From the NCBI GenBank assembly GCA_029256705.1, contig JAQSXK010000005.1:23292-87291 (forward strand): a stretch of 64,000 nt of DNA, read 5' to 3'. This stretch comes from Clostridia bacterium. GTDB taxonomy: Bacteria; Bacillota; Clostridia; TANB77; CAG-465. Under the pieces are notes generated by a model. That model was not told the origin of the DNA and made no database searches. It saw nothing but the letters and a program-made list of their open reading frames with translations. A program made the translations under genes and the position numbers. Position 1 is the stretch's first letter, and each line of letters begins with the position of its first letter. Below are positions 52,535-61,797 of this stretch, one piece after another.

Positions 52535-54937
52535 TTATGGATTTATTGGATTACCATATATATCTACTTCATCTGGAGGTACTACTACAGGTGCCTTAGT
52601 ATGAACTTTACAAGTTTCTGTAGGTATCATAAAGTTCCAGTCACTTGGTTTAACTCCAGGTACATAATCTCTAGTTATAAATGATTTAGTCACAGGAGTA
52701 GGACAAAACTCAGTAGCTAAAAGTCCTGTTTCACTACATATACTAACTGATTTATGTATATCACATGTTTTAGTAGGTACAGATCCTACTGCAAATATAT
52801 CTGTTGCAGTTTGATCACCTCTTGGATCATTTCTACATGCATCAGTTGCAACAAGTCCAGAAACTTTACATACGGAAGCATTTACTATTGAAGCTGGTCT
52901 TTCAAACTGTTTTACTGTTTTTCCAGTATTTATTGCATTCATTACTGTATTGAATACTACCATTGATGTATAAGGATATGCTCCTACACCCGTTCTATAA
53001 CCTATAGGTTTTGGATCATCATAACCATTCCAAGCTGCTATAGTATAATATGGCGAGAATCCTATAAACCATTGATCTTTATCATCATTTGTATTTCCTG
53101 TTTTACCACCTACTGGCATCTTTCCTGGTTTAATTATTCCAGCTCCGGTACCTGTTTTTACAACAGTTTGTAAAGAATCAATAAGCATATATGCTGTAGA
53201 ATCTTTCATTACTCTTTTTGCTGTAGTGTCTTGTTTTAATATTTCTTTCCCATCTTTATCTAATACTTTTGTATATAATTTAGGTGTCATATATATTCCA
53301 CCATTTGCTATAGTAGAATATGCATTTGCCATTTCAAGAACTGTAAGTCCTTTAGTTACGCCACCTAATGCAAGAGAAGCTGAGTTTTTATCTGCATCTA
53401 CTAAATTTACAAGACCGGCATTTTTAGCAAATAAATATGCTGCGTCTACTCCTGCTCTTTGGTTTGCCCTAACAGCCGGTATATTCATAGATTTAGATAT
53501 TGCAAGCCTTGCTGTAACATATCCATTAAAATATCCATAATAGTTTTTAGGTGTCCAATTACCAATTGTGAACTGACTATCGTCAAGTCCCATTCCTGGT
53601 GCTAATACTCCTTGCTCAAAAGCAGGCCCATATGCTCCAAGTGGCTTCATTGTAGAACCAGGTTGTCTGTACGCTTGTGTTGCTCTATTGAAAGTACGTG
53701 ATGCTACTTTTTCATCTGCTCCACCAATTAATCCTACAACATTACCAGTTGATTGATCCATTACAACCATTGCAGATTGCATGAAATCTCCCTTTTTATC
53801 TGTGTAAAATAGTTTTGCATTCTTATAAGCATCATCAATTGCTTTTTGTACTGCTGAATCTTGTGTTGTATAAATTTTTAGACCCTGAGAATAAAGCATT
53901 TTAATTGCTTGACCCTTATCTAAATTTTTTTGCTCTTGTAAATCTGCAATAACTTGTTCCATTACAGCATCTACAAAATATGTTTGAACTCTTTCACTTA
54001 CTGATACAGATTCTTTTCTGAAAACAACTTCATATTTAGAAGCTTCATCATATTGTTCTTGAGATATTTTACCCAATTTAAGCATTTGTTTTAATACTAA
54101 ATCTTTTCTATCTAATAGTTTTTTCTTTGCTTCTTCACTCTTATATGGATTTGTTGCTTCAGGAGTTTGTATAGCAGCAGCAAGTATTGCAGACTCTGCT
54201 AAATTTATATCTTTAAGTGGTTTACCAAAATAATTTTGTGAAGCTATTTCAACACCATGGGCACCATCACCTAAATATATTGTATTTAAGTATGATTCCA
54301 ATATTTGTTCTTTAGTAAGTATGTTTTCTAAAGAAATAGCTCTATACCATTCTCTTATTTTTCTAGTCCAAGAATATTCATCATCAGCTTTACTTACTTT
54401 AACTAATTGTTGAGTTATTGTACTACCGCCAGAAGTTGAATCACCTGAATTAATTACGTAACTTAATATAGCCCCTGCAGTTCTTTTAATATCTACACCA
54501 CCATGACTAAAAAATCTCTCATCTTCAATAGATATAACCGCATCTACTAATGTTTTTGGTAAATCTTTATATTCAACTGATACTCTATTTTCACCATCAT
54601 AGATACTTCCTATTTCAGTACCATCTTTATCATAAACAAATGATGTCAATTTAAGAAGTTGTAATTCTTCTAAATCTATTGCATCCGTTTTATCTATAAT
54701 TCCAGATATTACGCCAAAAACAATACCTGTCCCAATAATACAAAGAGCAATCATTGTGAATAAGAAAATTTTAAATATTTTCCATCCCAATTTTTTGTTT
54801 TTTGCTTTTTGGTCAGCATCTGTAGTTTTATCTTTAACATTATTTTTCTTTTTAAATATACTTTTAAATTTAAATAATTGTTTCTTTTCTATTTTATTAT
54901 CTTTCTGTATATCTTTACCTTTTCTCATTTTATTCAC
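52535..54937 (-). CDS. Class A penicillin-binding protein (PBP1A-like)
   Basis: Transglycosylase EDERFFSHGGVD, GGSTITQQLVK; transpeptidase STMKP, SMN, KTGNTND. Confidence 0.96.
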   Translation of the reverse strand: MNKMRKGKDIQKDNKIEKKQLFKFKSIFKKKNNVKDKTTDADQKAKNKKLGWKIFKIFLFTMIALCIIGTGIVFGVISGIIDKTDAIDLEELQLLKLTSFVYDKDGTEIGSIYDGENRVSVEYKDLPKTLVDAVISIEDERFFSHGGVDIKRTAGAILSYVINSGDSTSGGSTITQQLVKVSKADDEYSWTRKIREWYRAISLENILTKEQILESYLNTIYLGDGAHGVEIASQNYFGKPLKDINLAESAILAAAIQTPEATNPYKSEEAKKKLLDRKDLVLKQMLKLGKISQEQYDEASKYEVVFRKESVSVSERVQTYFVDAVMEQVIADLQEQKNLDKGQAIKMLYSQGLKIYTTQDSAVQKAIDDAYKNAKLFYTDKKGDFMQSAMVVMDQSTGNVVGLIGGADEKVASRTFNRATQAYRQPGSTMKPLGAYGPAFEQGVLAPGMGLDDSQFTIGNWTPKNYYGYFNGYVTARLAISKSMNIPAVRANQRAGVDAAYLFAKNAGLVNLVDADKNSASLALGGVTKGLTVLEMANAYSTIANGGIYMTPKLYTKVLDKDGKEILKQDTTAKRVMKDSTAYMLIDSLQTVVKTGTGAGIIKPGKMPVGGKTGNTNDDKDQWFIGFSPYYTIAAWNGYDDPKPIGYRTGVGAYPYTSMVVFNTVMNAINTGKTVKQFERPASIVNASVCKVSGLVATDACRNDPRGDQTATDIFAVGSVPTKTCDIHKSVSICSETGLLATEFCPTPVTKSFITRDYVPGVKPSDWNFMIPTETCKVHTKAPVVVPPDEVDIYGNPINP

Positions 54938-55042
54938 CCCAAAAATGTTTATCTTTAACGAAATTATTATATCATTAAAAATGTTTTTTTACAATACATA
55001 TATTGCTTTTTTTACAAAAAGTAAGTAAATTCCAAAAATATA

Positions 55043-55423
55043 TTACCACTCACCAAATAATTTTTCAAAATCGCATCTTAAGCTAAAACTTGTTTTTAGT
55101 GCTTCTTTAACTCTAAGCATAGTAACATCATCTAAAAAACCTATTTTTTCCCTTAATCTTGATTTATCTAAAGTTCTTATTTGCTCTGCTAAAATTATAG
55201 AATCTTTTTCTAAACCATATTTTTCACCATCTATTTTTATATGTGTTGGCAAATAATTTTTAACTCTTGAAGTAATTGCTAATGCTATTATTGTAGGACT
55301 ATACTTATTTCCAATATCATTTTGTACTATTAAAACAGGTCTTATGCCATCTTGTTCACTCCCAACTACAGGACCTAAACTAGCATAAAATATATCTCCT
55401 CTTTTTACGTTCAATCTTATCAA
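55043..55423 (-). CDS. MazF/NdoA-type endoribonuclease toxin family
   Basis: VKRGDIFYASLGPVVGSEQDGIRPVLIVQND; TIIALAITSR; LAEQIRTLDKSRL. Confidence 0.93.
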   Translation of the reverse strand: MIRLNVKRGDIFYASLGPVVGSEQDGIRPVLIVQNDIGNKYSPTIIALAITSRVKNYLPTHIKIDGEKYGLEKDSIILAEQIRTLDKSRLREKIGFLDDVTMLRVKEALKTSFSLRCDFEKLFGEW

Positions 55424-55426
55424 CCC

Positions 55427-56152
55427 CTAAAATTTAAATATATCAGTAGGTATTTCTTTATTTAACTCAAACTGTATATATTTAATATTAATATACACAC
55501 TATTATCACTTGTATATACAACTATATCTACAGGTTTGTTGTCTTTTATATTTAAATCAACTTTAGACAATTTTAATCCATTAGAAAAGAAATCCGAATA
55601 TTTGCAAATTCCATCTTTAATGCATGTGCTATCATGAACTTGTTTATCCAGTATTAATTCATATTTTTTAATATTTTCTTCTTCTGACACTTTTAAAGAA
55701 ATACACTTCATATTATCTATATTATGAATTATATTTAAATAAGTTGCCAAACTAAACAAATTAGTTTTCTTAAAATTATTTGAATTAATAATATAACTGT
55801 TAATTTGTGATGCATTTTCTATTTTAATTCTATCATTAGAAACTATATATGAAACATCATTATTTAAAAAATCTTTATATCCAAATTTAAAATATTCCTT
55901 TTCTTCCTCTTTTTTATATGTCTCTTTCATAATATAAATATTTCTATTTTTATTGGATATTTCTGTAATTTCATATTCTGCTGTATATGAAGTTGGTGAA
56001 AATATATCTGAGTTTTTTAGTAAATCATCTATAGGTAATTTTATAACCATAGAAAATGAAAAATATATTAAAATACAAGCAATTATTATAGCTAAAATAA
56101 TTATAACGTATAATTTATTCTTAACAAAAAAAGAAATGTTTAAAACATGCAT
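55427..56152 (-). CDS. Membrane-anchored LolA-fold-like protein, possibly GerS-related
   Basis: N-terminal TM with possible lipobox IIAC; YTAEYEITEISNKNRNIYIMKETYKKEEEKEYFKFG resembles LolA-like Clostridia lipoproteins. Weak assignment. Confidence 0.4.
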   Translation of the reverse strand: MHVLNISFFVKNKLYVIIILAIIIACILIYFSFSMVIKLPIDDLLKNSDIFSPTSYTAEYEITEISNKNRNIYIMKETYKKEEEKEYFKFGYKDFLNNDVSYIVSNDRIKIENASQINSYIINSNNFKKTNLFSLATYLNIIHNIDNMKCISLKVSEEENIKKYELILDKQVHDSTCIKDGICKYSDFFSNGLKLSKVDLNIKDNKPVDIVVYTSDNSVYINIKYIQFELNKEIPTDIFKF

Positions 56153-56238
56153 AAAAAAACCCCTTTAACCTAAATCATATAACATTATATTTAAACTTTA
56201 TATGTTATATTACTAAATTAAAGGGTTATTATTCTTTA

Positions 56239-57861
56239 TTAATTATTTAACTTTGCTTTTTTTATACTATCTATTGCTTGTTGTATATCTGCGAGTTTTT
56301 CTCTAATTCCTTGTAAATCTTCATCTACAATACTATGCTTAATTTCAGATTTTACTATATTAGTTACATCATCAATATCTTGTTTTAAGAATGATAAATC
56401 TTCTAATATATCAAATCTCACACTATTATATGTAGTTTTAGTTTCAATTAATTTACCATCTAAAGTAAATGTCTCTTCAAGATTTGGAATAATTGCATTA
56501 ATGCCAAATTTATTAAGTATCTCACTTCTAAATACCTGTTGACTTGCATATTCACCATGAACTAAGAATATATTCTTTGGCTTTTCTTTTATTTTATCTA
56601 TCCAATTTAATAGTCCATTTTTATCCGCATGTCCTGAGAAAGCATCTAAATATCTAATTTCAGCATTAACTGCTATTTCTTCACCAAATATTTTAACTAA
56701 TTTTTCACCTGACATTATTTTTTTACCAAGAGTACCTTCAGCTTGGAATCCCACAAATAAAACAGTAGACTCTGGTCTATATAAATTATGTTTTAAATGA
56801 TGTTTTATTCTACCTACTTCGCACATTCCAGAAGCAGATATTATTATCTTAGGTATATGATCTTCATTAAGTGCTTTAGACTCTTCAGGAGAAACTATAA
56901 AATGTAAGTTTTCAAATTCTAAAGGATTATCTCCTTTAATTAAGTATTTTAAAGCATCTTCATCATAATATTCAGGATTATCTTCAAATATCTTTGTAGC
57001 ATTGACAGCAAGTGGACTATCCACATAAACAGGTATTCTTTTAAGTTTTTCTTTTATACCTGGTAAATCTACATATTTATTTATTTCATATAATAGTTCT
57101 TGTGTTCTACCAACAGCAAAAGAAGGTATTATTAAGTTACCGCCTCTTTCTATTGTCTTTAATATTATATCTATAAATTCAGTAGATTGATCTTTTATTT
57201 CTCCATGTAATCTATTACCATAAGTAGATTCTATTACTAAATAATCTGCTCTATCTATGTATTCAGGGTCATTTAATATTGGCATATCTAAATTACCTAA
57301 ATCTCCAGTAAATACTAATCTTTTAACTTCATTATTTTCTTTAATATCTAGTAAAACAATACTAGATCCAAGCATATGACCAGCATCTATTAATTTAAAT
57401 GAAATATTTTCATCAATAGTAATTTTTTGATTATATTCTATACCTTTAAATAACTTTAACGAATCAGATCCATCTTGAGCAGTATATATCGGTTCAGATT
57501 CCTTTTTACCAGCTCTTCTTCTTTTCTTATTTACCCATTCGATTTCTTTTTCTTGTATATGACCGCTATCTGGCAGCATTATACTACATAAGTCTAATGT
57601 AGCGTTAGTTGCATATATTAACCCTGTATAGCCCTGTTTATATAATTTAGGTATTCTACCACTATGATCAATATGCGCATGTGTTAAAATAACAAAGTCT
57701 ATTTCATTTATATTAAAAGGAAATTTTTCATAGTTTAACATTTGTTCAGTAAGTCTTCCTTGAAACATTCCACAATCGATTAAAAACTTTTTGCCACATG
57801 CTTCAACCATATGACATGATCCAGTAACTGTCTTAGCTGCTCCATAAAACGTTATATTCAT
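56239..57861 (-). CDS. MBL-fold beta-CASP ribonuclease-like protein
   Basis: AKTVTGSCHMVE; LTHAHIDHSGRIPKL; ESTYGNRLH; SGHADKNGLLNWI. Confidence 0.93.
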   Translation of the reverse strand: MNITFYGAAKTVTGSCHMVEACGKKFLIDCGMFQGRLTEQMLNYEKFPFNINEIDFVILTHAHIDHSGRIPKLYKQGYTGLIYATNATLDLCSIMLPDSGHIQEKEIEWVNKKRRRAGKKESEPIYTAQDGSDSLKLFKGIEYNQKITIDENISFKLIDAGHMLGSSIVLLDIKENNEVKRLVFTGDLGNLDMPILNDPEYIDRADYLVIESTYGNRLHGEIKDQSTEFIDIILKTIERGGNLIIPSFAVGRTQELLYEINKYVDLPGIKEKLKRIPVYVDSPLAVNATKIFEDNPEYYDEDALKYLIKGDNPLEFENLHFIVSPEESKALNEDHIPKIIISASGMCEVGRIKHHLKHNLYRPESTVLFVGFQAEGTLGKKIMSGEKLVKIFGEEIAVNAEIRYLDAFSGHADKNGLLNWIDKIKEKPKNIFLVHGEYASQQVFRSEILNKFGINAIIPNLEETFTLDGKLIETKTTYNSVRFDILEDLSFLKQDIDDVTNIVKSEIKHSIVDEDLQGIREKLADIQQAIDSIKKAKLNN

Positions 57862-57888
57862 ATATTTAATCCCTCTTTCTTATGTATA

Positions 57889-59571
57889 TTAATTTTTTTT
57901 AAAATCTTTTATAATAAATTGTATAGTTTTAGGATTAGTAAAAGTATTTATATTAATACTACCGACTATATCAATTTTATCACCTATTACAAGTTCATCT
58001 CTTCTATTTCCAAAAGAAAATGCTATTCCAACTATTAAAGTATTCATATCTCTAAGAGTCAATTTTAAATGTTTACCATCTTTTATAGTACTGATTGCTT
58101 GAACCTTTAATCCTTTATATATAAATACAGGTTCTTTATTTCCCTGTCCATAAGGTTTCATTGTAATAGTATCTTTAATTGTATTTACATTTAAATCTTC
58201 TTTTTTAATTTCAGCATCTATTTCTATAATTTCTTTGCTTTCACCAGGATTTATTTCAGTTACAACTTCATAAAATTTTTCTTTAAATTCCTCTATTTTA
58301 CTTAATTCAATCGTCATACCAGCTGCAAGTTCATGACCTCCAAACTGAATTAATAGATCTTTACATTTTGTTAATGCTTCATATAATGAAAAGCCAACCT
58401 CACATCTACCTGAACCACGTATAATTCCATTTTCCCTTGTAAATAATATTACTGGTTTAAAATATATGTTTACAAGTTTAGATGCTACTATTCCAATTAC
58501 ACCATTATGCCATTTTTCATCATAAAGTATAATAGCACTCTTTTTATCTAATTCATTATCCTTTACCATAGCAAGGGCTTGATCAAATATATCCTTTTCT
58601 ACTTCTTGCCTCAACTTATTTTGTTCATCAAGCTGAGATGCTATCTTAGCCGCTTCTTTAGGGTTTTTAGCAAGTAATAATTCAACTGCTAAACCTGCAT
58701 TTCCCATTCTTCCACAAGCATTAATTCTTGGTGCTAAAGAAAATGAAACCATTATACTATCTATTTCATTTGAACCAACTAGTTTTAAAATAGCTGAAAG
58801 TCCTATATTTTTTGTTACTTTCATAGCTTCTAAACCAAATTTAGCTATTATTCTATTTTCCCCTGTTAGAGATACAATATCCGAGATTGTACCAAGTGCA
58901 ACAATGTCTAAATATTTTAAATAACTATCTTTACTTAAATTATGCTTCATACTAAGTGCTGTTATACATTTAAATGCTACACCTACCCCCGCATGAAATT
59001 TGAATTCCGAGGTATCTCCAGCCTGCTTTGGGTTAATTATACATGTAGCTTCTGGTAAGATCAAACTGCATTCATGATGGTCAGTAATACATACATCTAA
59101 ACCAATATCTCTAGCATACTTAATTTCATCTATTGCAGTAATTCCACAATCTACAGTTATAAGTAAGCTTGTCCCTTTACTTTTTATATCATCCAAAGCT
59201 TCTTTATTTAATCCGTATCCTTCAGACAATCTATCTGGAAGATAATAGCTAACTTTCGCACCCATTTCTTCTAGAAACTTGTACATGACTGTTATACTAG
59301 TAATTCCATCAACATCATAATCCCCATATATACAAATTTTTTCACCATGAATAACTGCATTTGAAACTCTTTCTACAAATTTATCCATATCTTTTATTAA
59401 ATATGGGTCCTTTAAATTATCTAAGTTAGCTTTCAAAAAATTCTCAATTTCATTAAATTCAATATTATGAGATACTAGTAATTTACCCAATATTTCAGAT
59501 ATTTTATATTTGTTCATTATCTTAGAAATATATTCCTCATCATAATTTTTAACATTCCACAATTTTTGCAT
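57889..59571 (-). CDS. recJ: Single-stranded-DNA-specific exonuclease RecJ
   Basis: IYGDYDVDGITS; VDCGITA; TDHHEC; GGHELAAGM. Confidence 0.96.
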   Translation of the reverse strand: MQKLWNVKNYDEEYISKIMNKYKISEILGKLLVSHNIEFNEIENFLKANLDNLKDPYLIKDMDKFVERVSNAVIHGEKICIYGDYDVDGITSITVMYKFLEEMGAKVSYYLPDRLSEGYGLNKEALDDIKSKGTSLLITVDCGITAIDEIKYARDIGLDVCITDHHECSLILPEATCIINPKQAGDTSEFKFHAGVGVAFKCITALSMKHNLSKDSYLKYLDIVALGTISDIVSLTGENRIIAKFGLEAMKVTKNIGLSAILKLVGSNEIDSIMVSFSLAPRINACGRMGNAGLAVELLLAKNPKEAAKIASQLDEQNKLRQEVEKDIFDQALAMVKDNELDKKSAIILYDEKWHNGVIGIVASKLVNIYFKPVILFTRENGIIRGSGRCEVGFSLYEALTKCKDLLIQFGGHELAAGMTIELSKIEEFKEKFYEVVTEINPGESKEIIEIDAEIKKEDLNVNTIKDTITMKPYGQGNKEPVFIYKGLKVQAISTIKDGKHLKLTLRDMNTLIVGIAFSFGNRRDELVIGDKIDIVGSININTFTNPKTIQFIIKDFKKN

Positions 59572-59696
59572 TTTTACCCCTTTCTTAAGTTTTTATATAT
59601 CACAATTACATTTTACTATAAAAAAAGAAAAAAATAAAGAGAAAAATAAAAAATTGTTAACTTTTATCAAAATTAACAATTTTACATACATATTTC

Positions 59697-60383
59697 TTAT
59701 TCTATTATACCTTTATTTTTTAATAATTCAATAACATAATCTGCAACTTCCTCAACACTTCTAAATGTTGTATCAATAAAAAAAGCATCATCAACTTTTT
59801 TAAGTGGCGAATTTTCTCTATTCATATCTTGAAAATCCCTTTTTTCAATATCTTTTTTAATTTCTTCTAAAGATAATTCTTGACCTGCTTTCAGTAAATC
59901 TTTTTTTCTTCTAACAGCTCTAACATCACAGTCTGCATCTAAATATACTTTAAGATCTGCATTTGGAAATACAACGCTACCTATGTCTCTTCCATCCATT
60001 ACTAAAGAAACATTACTACCCATTTTTCTTTGCATGTCCACTAACTTCTCTCGAACATAACAAATTTTAGATATATCTGAAGCTCCCATAGACATTTCAG
60101 ACGTTCTAATTTTATTAGTAATATCTTCACCATTTAAAATTACAACTATACTACCATCTATATAATTTAAATTAATATCTATTTTATCCATATATTTTTT
60201 TGCATTTTCTTCATTTATTTCAATATTATTTGTTATAAAGTAATACGCACAAGATCTATACATAGCACCAGTATCTACATAGATTATAGATAATTTCTTT
60301 GCTAGTAATTTTGCAGTACATGATTTACCGGTGGCACTTGGTCCATCTATAGCTATTATATAATTTTTATGTAGTTTTTCCAC
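59697..60383 (-). CDS. cmk: Cytidylate kinase
   Basis: IAIDGPSATGKSCTAKLLAKKL; DTGAMYRSCAYY; MDGRDIGSVVFPNADLKVYL. Confidence 0.97.
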   Translation of the reverse strand: MEKLHKNYIIAIDGPSATGKSCTAKLLAKKLSIIYVDTGAMYRSCAYYFITNNIEINEENAKKYMDKIDINLNYIDGSIVVILNGEDITNKIRTSEMSMGASDISKICYVREKLVDMQRKMGSNVSLVMDGRDIGSVVFPNADLKVYLDADCDVRAVRRKKDLLKAGQELSLEEIKKDIEKRDFQDMNRENSPLKKVDDAFFIDTTFRSVEEVADYVIELLKNKGIIE

Positions 60384-60463
60384 TTTTTTTCATTCTCTCC
60401 TTTATTTTTTATCTTAAATATGTTATCATATATATATGTAAAAGTAAAGAGAAGGTGATTATT

Positions 60464-60988
60464 TTGTTTAAAAACCTAGAAATTTTTGATAAACGAATTT
60501 TAGTACTATACATACTAGATATCGCTAATAAGCCATTAACAGTAAATCAAATAGTAAGTTTTTGTTCCGAATTTGATGATATTACATACTTTGATATATG
60601 TGAATATATACAGAATTTAAAAATTAATAACTATATTGAAGAATATCAAGAAGACGATATAACTTTATATAAATTAACAGATTCTGGAACAATTATCCTT
60701 AAAGAACTTTTAGAACTTATACCTGGACTTAATTTATACAAATTAAAAAAGATTTTATCTAAAAATATAGTAAGTGTAAAAACAGAATATTCTATTGGAA
60801 GTACAGTAATACCCATAAAATCTGATGAATACAAAATTTCATGTTATATTAAAGATGGAAATGATGAACTCGTTAATATAACAATATATGCTGGAAATAA
60901 AGATAATGTAAAAAATATATCTAAAAACTGGCAAGAAAATTCAGAAACTATATACTCCGAATTATTAAAAATGATGACAAAAGAATAA
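60464..60988 (+). CDS. DUF4364 family protein
   Basis: KRILVLYILDIANKPLTVNQIVSF winged-helix N-terminus; SD AGAAGG then TTG at 60464. Confidence 0.75.
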   Translation: MFKNLEIFDKRILVLYILDIANKPLTVNQIVSFCSEFDDITYFDICEYIQNLKINNYIEEYQEDDITLYKLTDSGTIILKELLELIPGLNLYKLKKILSKNIVSVKTEYSIGSTVIPIKSDEYKISCYIKDGNDELVNITIYAGNKDNVKNISKNWQENSETIYSELLKMMTKE

Positions 60989-61007
60989 TATCTTGTGTCA
61001 TCATTTT
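60968..61007 (+). terminator. Terminator overlapping the DUF4364 stop codon
   Basis: AAAATGATGACA...TGTCATCATTTTT. Confidence 0.65.
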
Positions 61008-61027
61008 TAATTTTAAATTTAAAACTT

Positions 61028-61618
61028 TTATTTCTTATTATATATATAATCTATAAGGCTAGATATAATTAGATCTGTTGTTTGATTTAATACTTCATCA
61101 TTTAACTTTTTTTTATTAGATACTGCTAAAGAAAGTATTTTTATATAATTAGCAATTATTTTATAATCACAATTATTTCTTTCGCTATTATTTATATTAT
61201 TTAAAATCATAAGAGCCATATCCTGATCAAAAGCCTTACTACTTGTAGCTTCAGGAACCTTTAATTCTAATGCAGCCATATCTTCATCATCTAAATAATT
61301 ATATATGTTATTATCTCCAAATGTTAAATCGATAACAAATTTTTTTAAACTTTCTTTGTCTAAACTACTTTTTTCAAGCATAATTTGACTTAACATAGCC
61401 TTTATACATTTCCTTTTATATACAATAACCTCATATATAAATAACTCCTTTGATTCAAAGAAATTATAAAATGTTCCCTTAGCAATACCAGTAACTTTAG
61501 TTATATCCTCTACCAGAGTTTTTTTTATACCATGTTTCTTTATAAGATTATATCCATTTTCATACATAGTATTTTTTGCTCTTTCTCTACTTTCATTTTT
61601 AAAAATAATTGGCGACAT
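61028..61618 (-). CDS. TetR/AcrR-family transcriptional regulator
   Basis: GYNLIKKHGIKKTLVEDITKVTGIAKGTFYNFFESKELFIYEVI HTH; SD GGAG supports start at 61618. Confidence 0.93.
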   Translation of the reverse strand: MSPIIFKNESRERAKNTMYENGYNLIKKHGIKKTLVEDITKVTGIAKGTFYNFFESKELFIYEVIVYKRKCIKAMLSQIMLEKSSLDKESLKKFVIDLTFGDNNIYNYLDDEDMAALELKVPEATSSKAFDQDMALMILNNINNSERNNCDYKIIANYIKILSLAVSNKKKLNDEVLNQTTDLIISSLIDYIYNKK

Positions 61619-61797
61619 CGAAGATTCGCTCCTTTCAATATTGACCACTTTATATTATTTGGTCATTTATTCTAATAATATGATATCATTTATTTAAATG
61701 TTTGTCAATAGATATTTTGAATTTATATAAAATTTTAAAAAAGAACGGCTGTACATATTATACAACCATTCTTTTATATTTTATTTAAATTTTTTAT

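Noticed and set aside
56156-56228. AACCCCTTTAA...TTAAAGGGTT long inverted repeat
   Set aside because: One arm is the SD (AAAGGGG) of the downstream gene and the loop is about 50 nt, so it is probably coincidental or a weak terminator.
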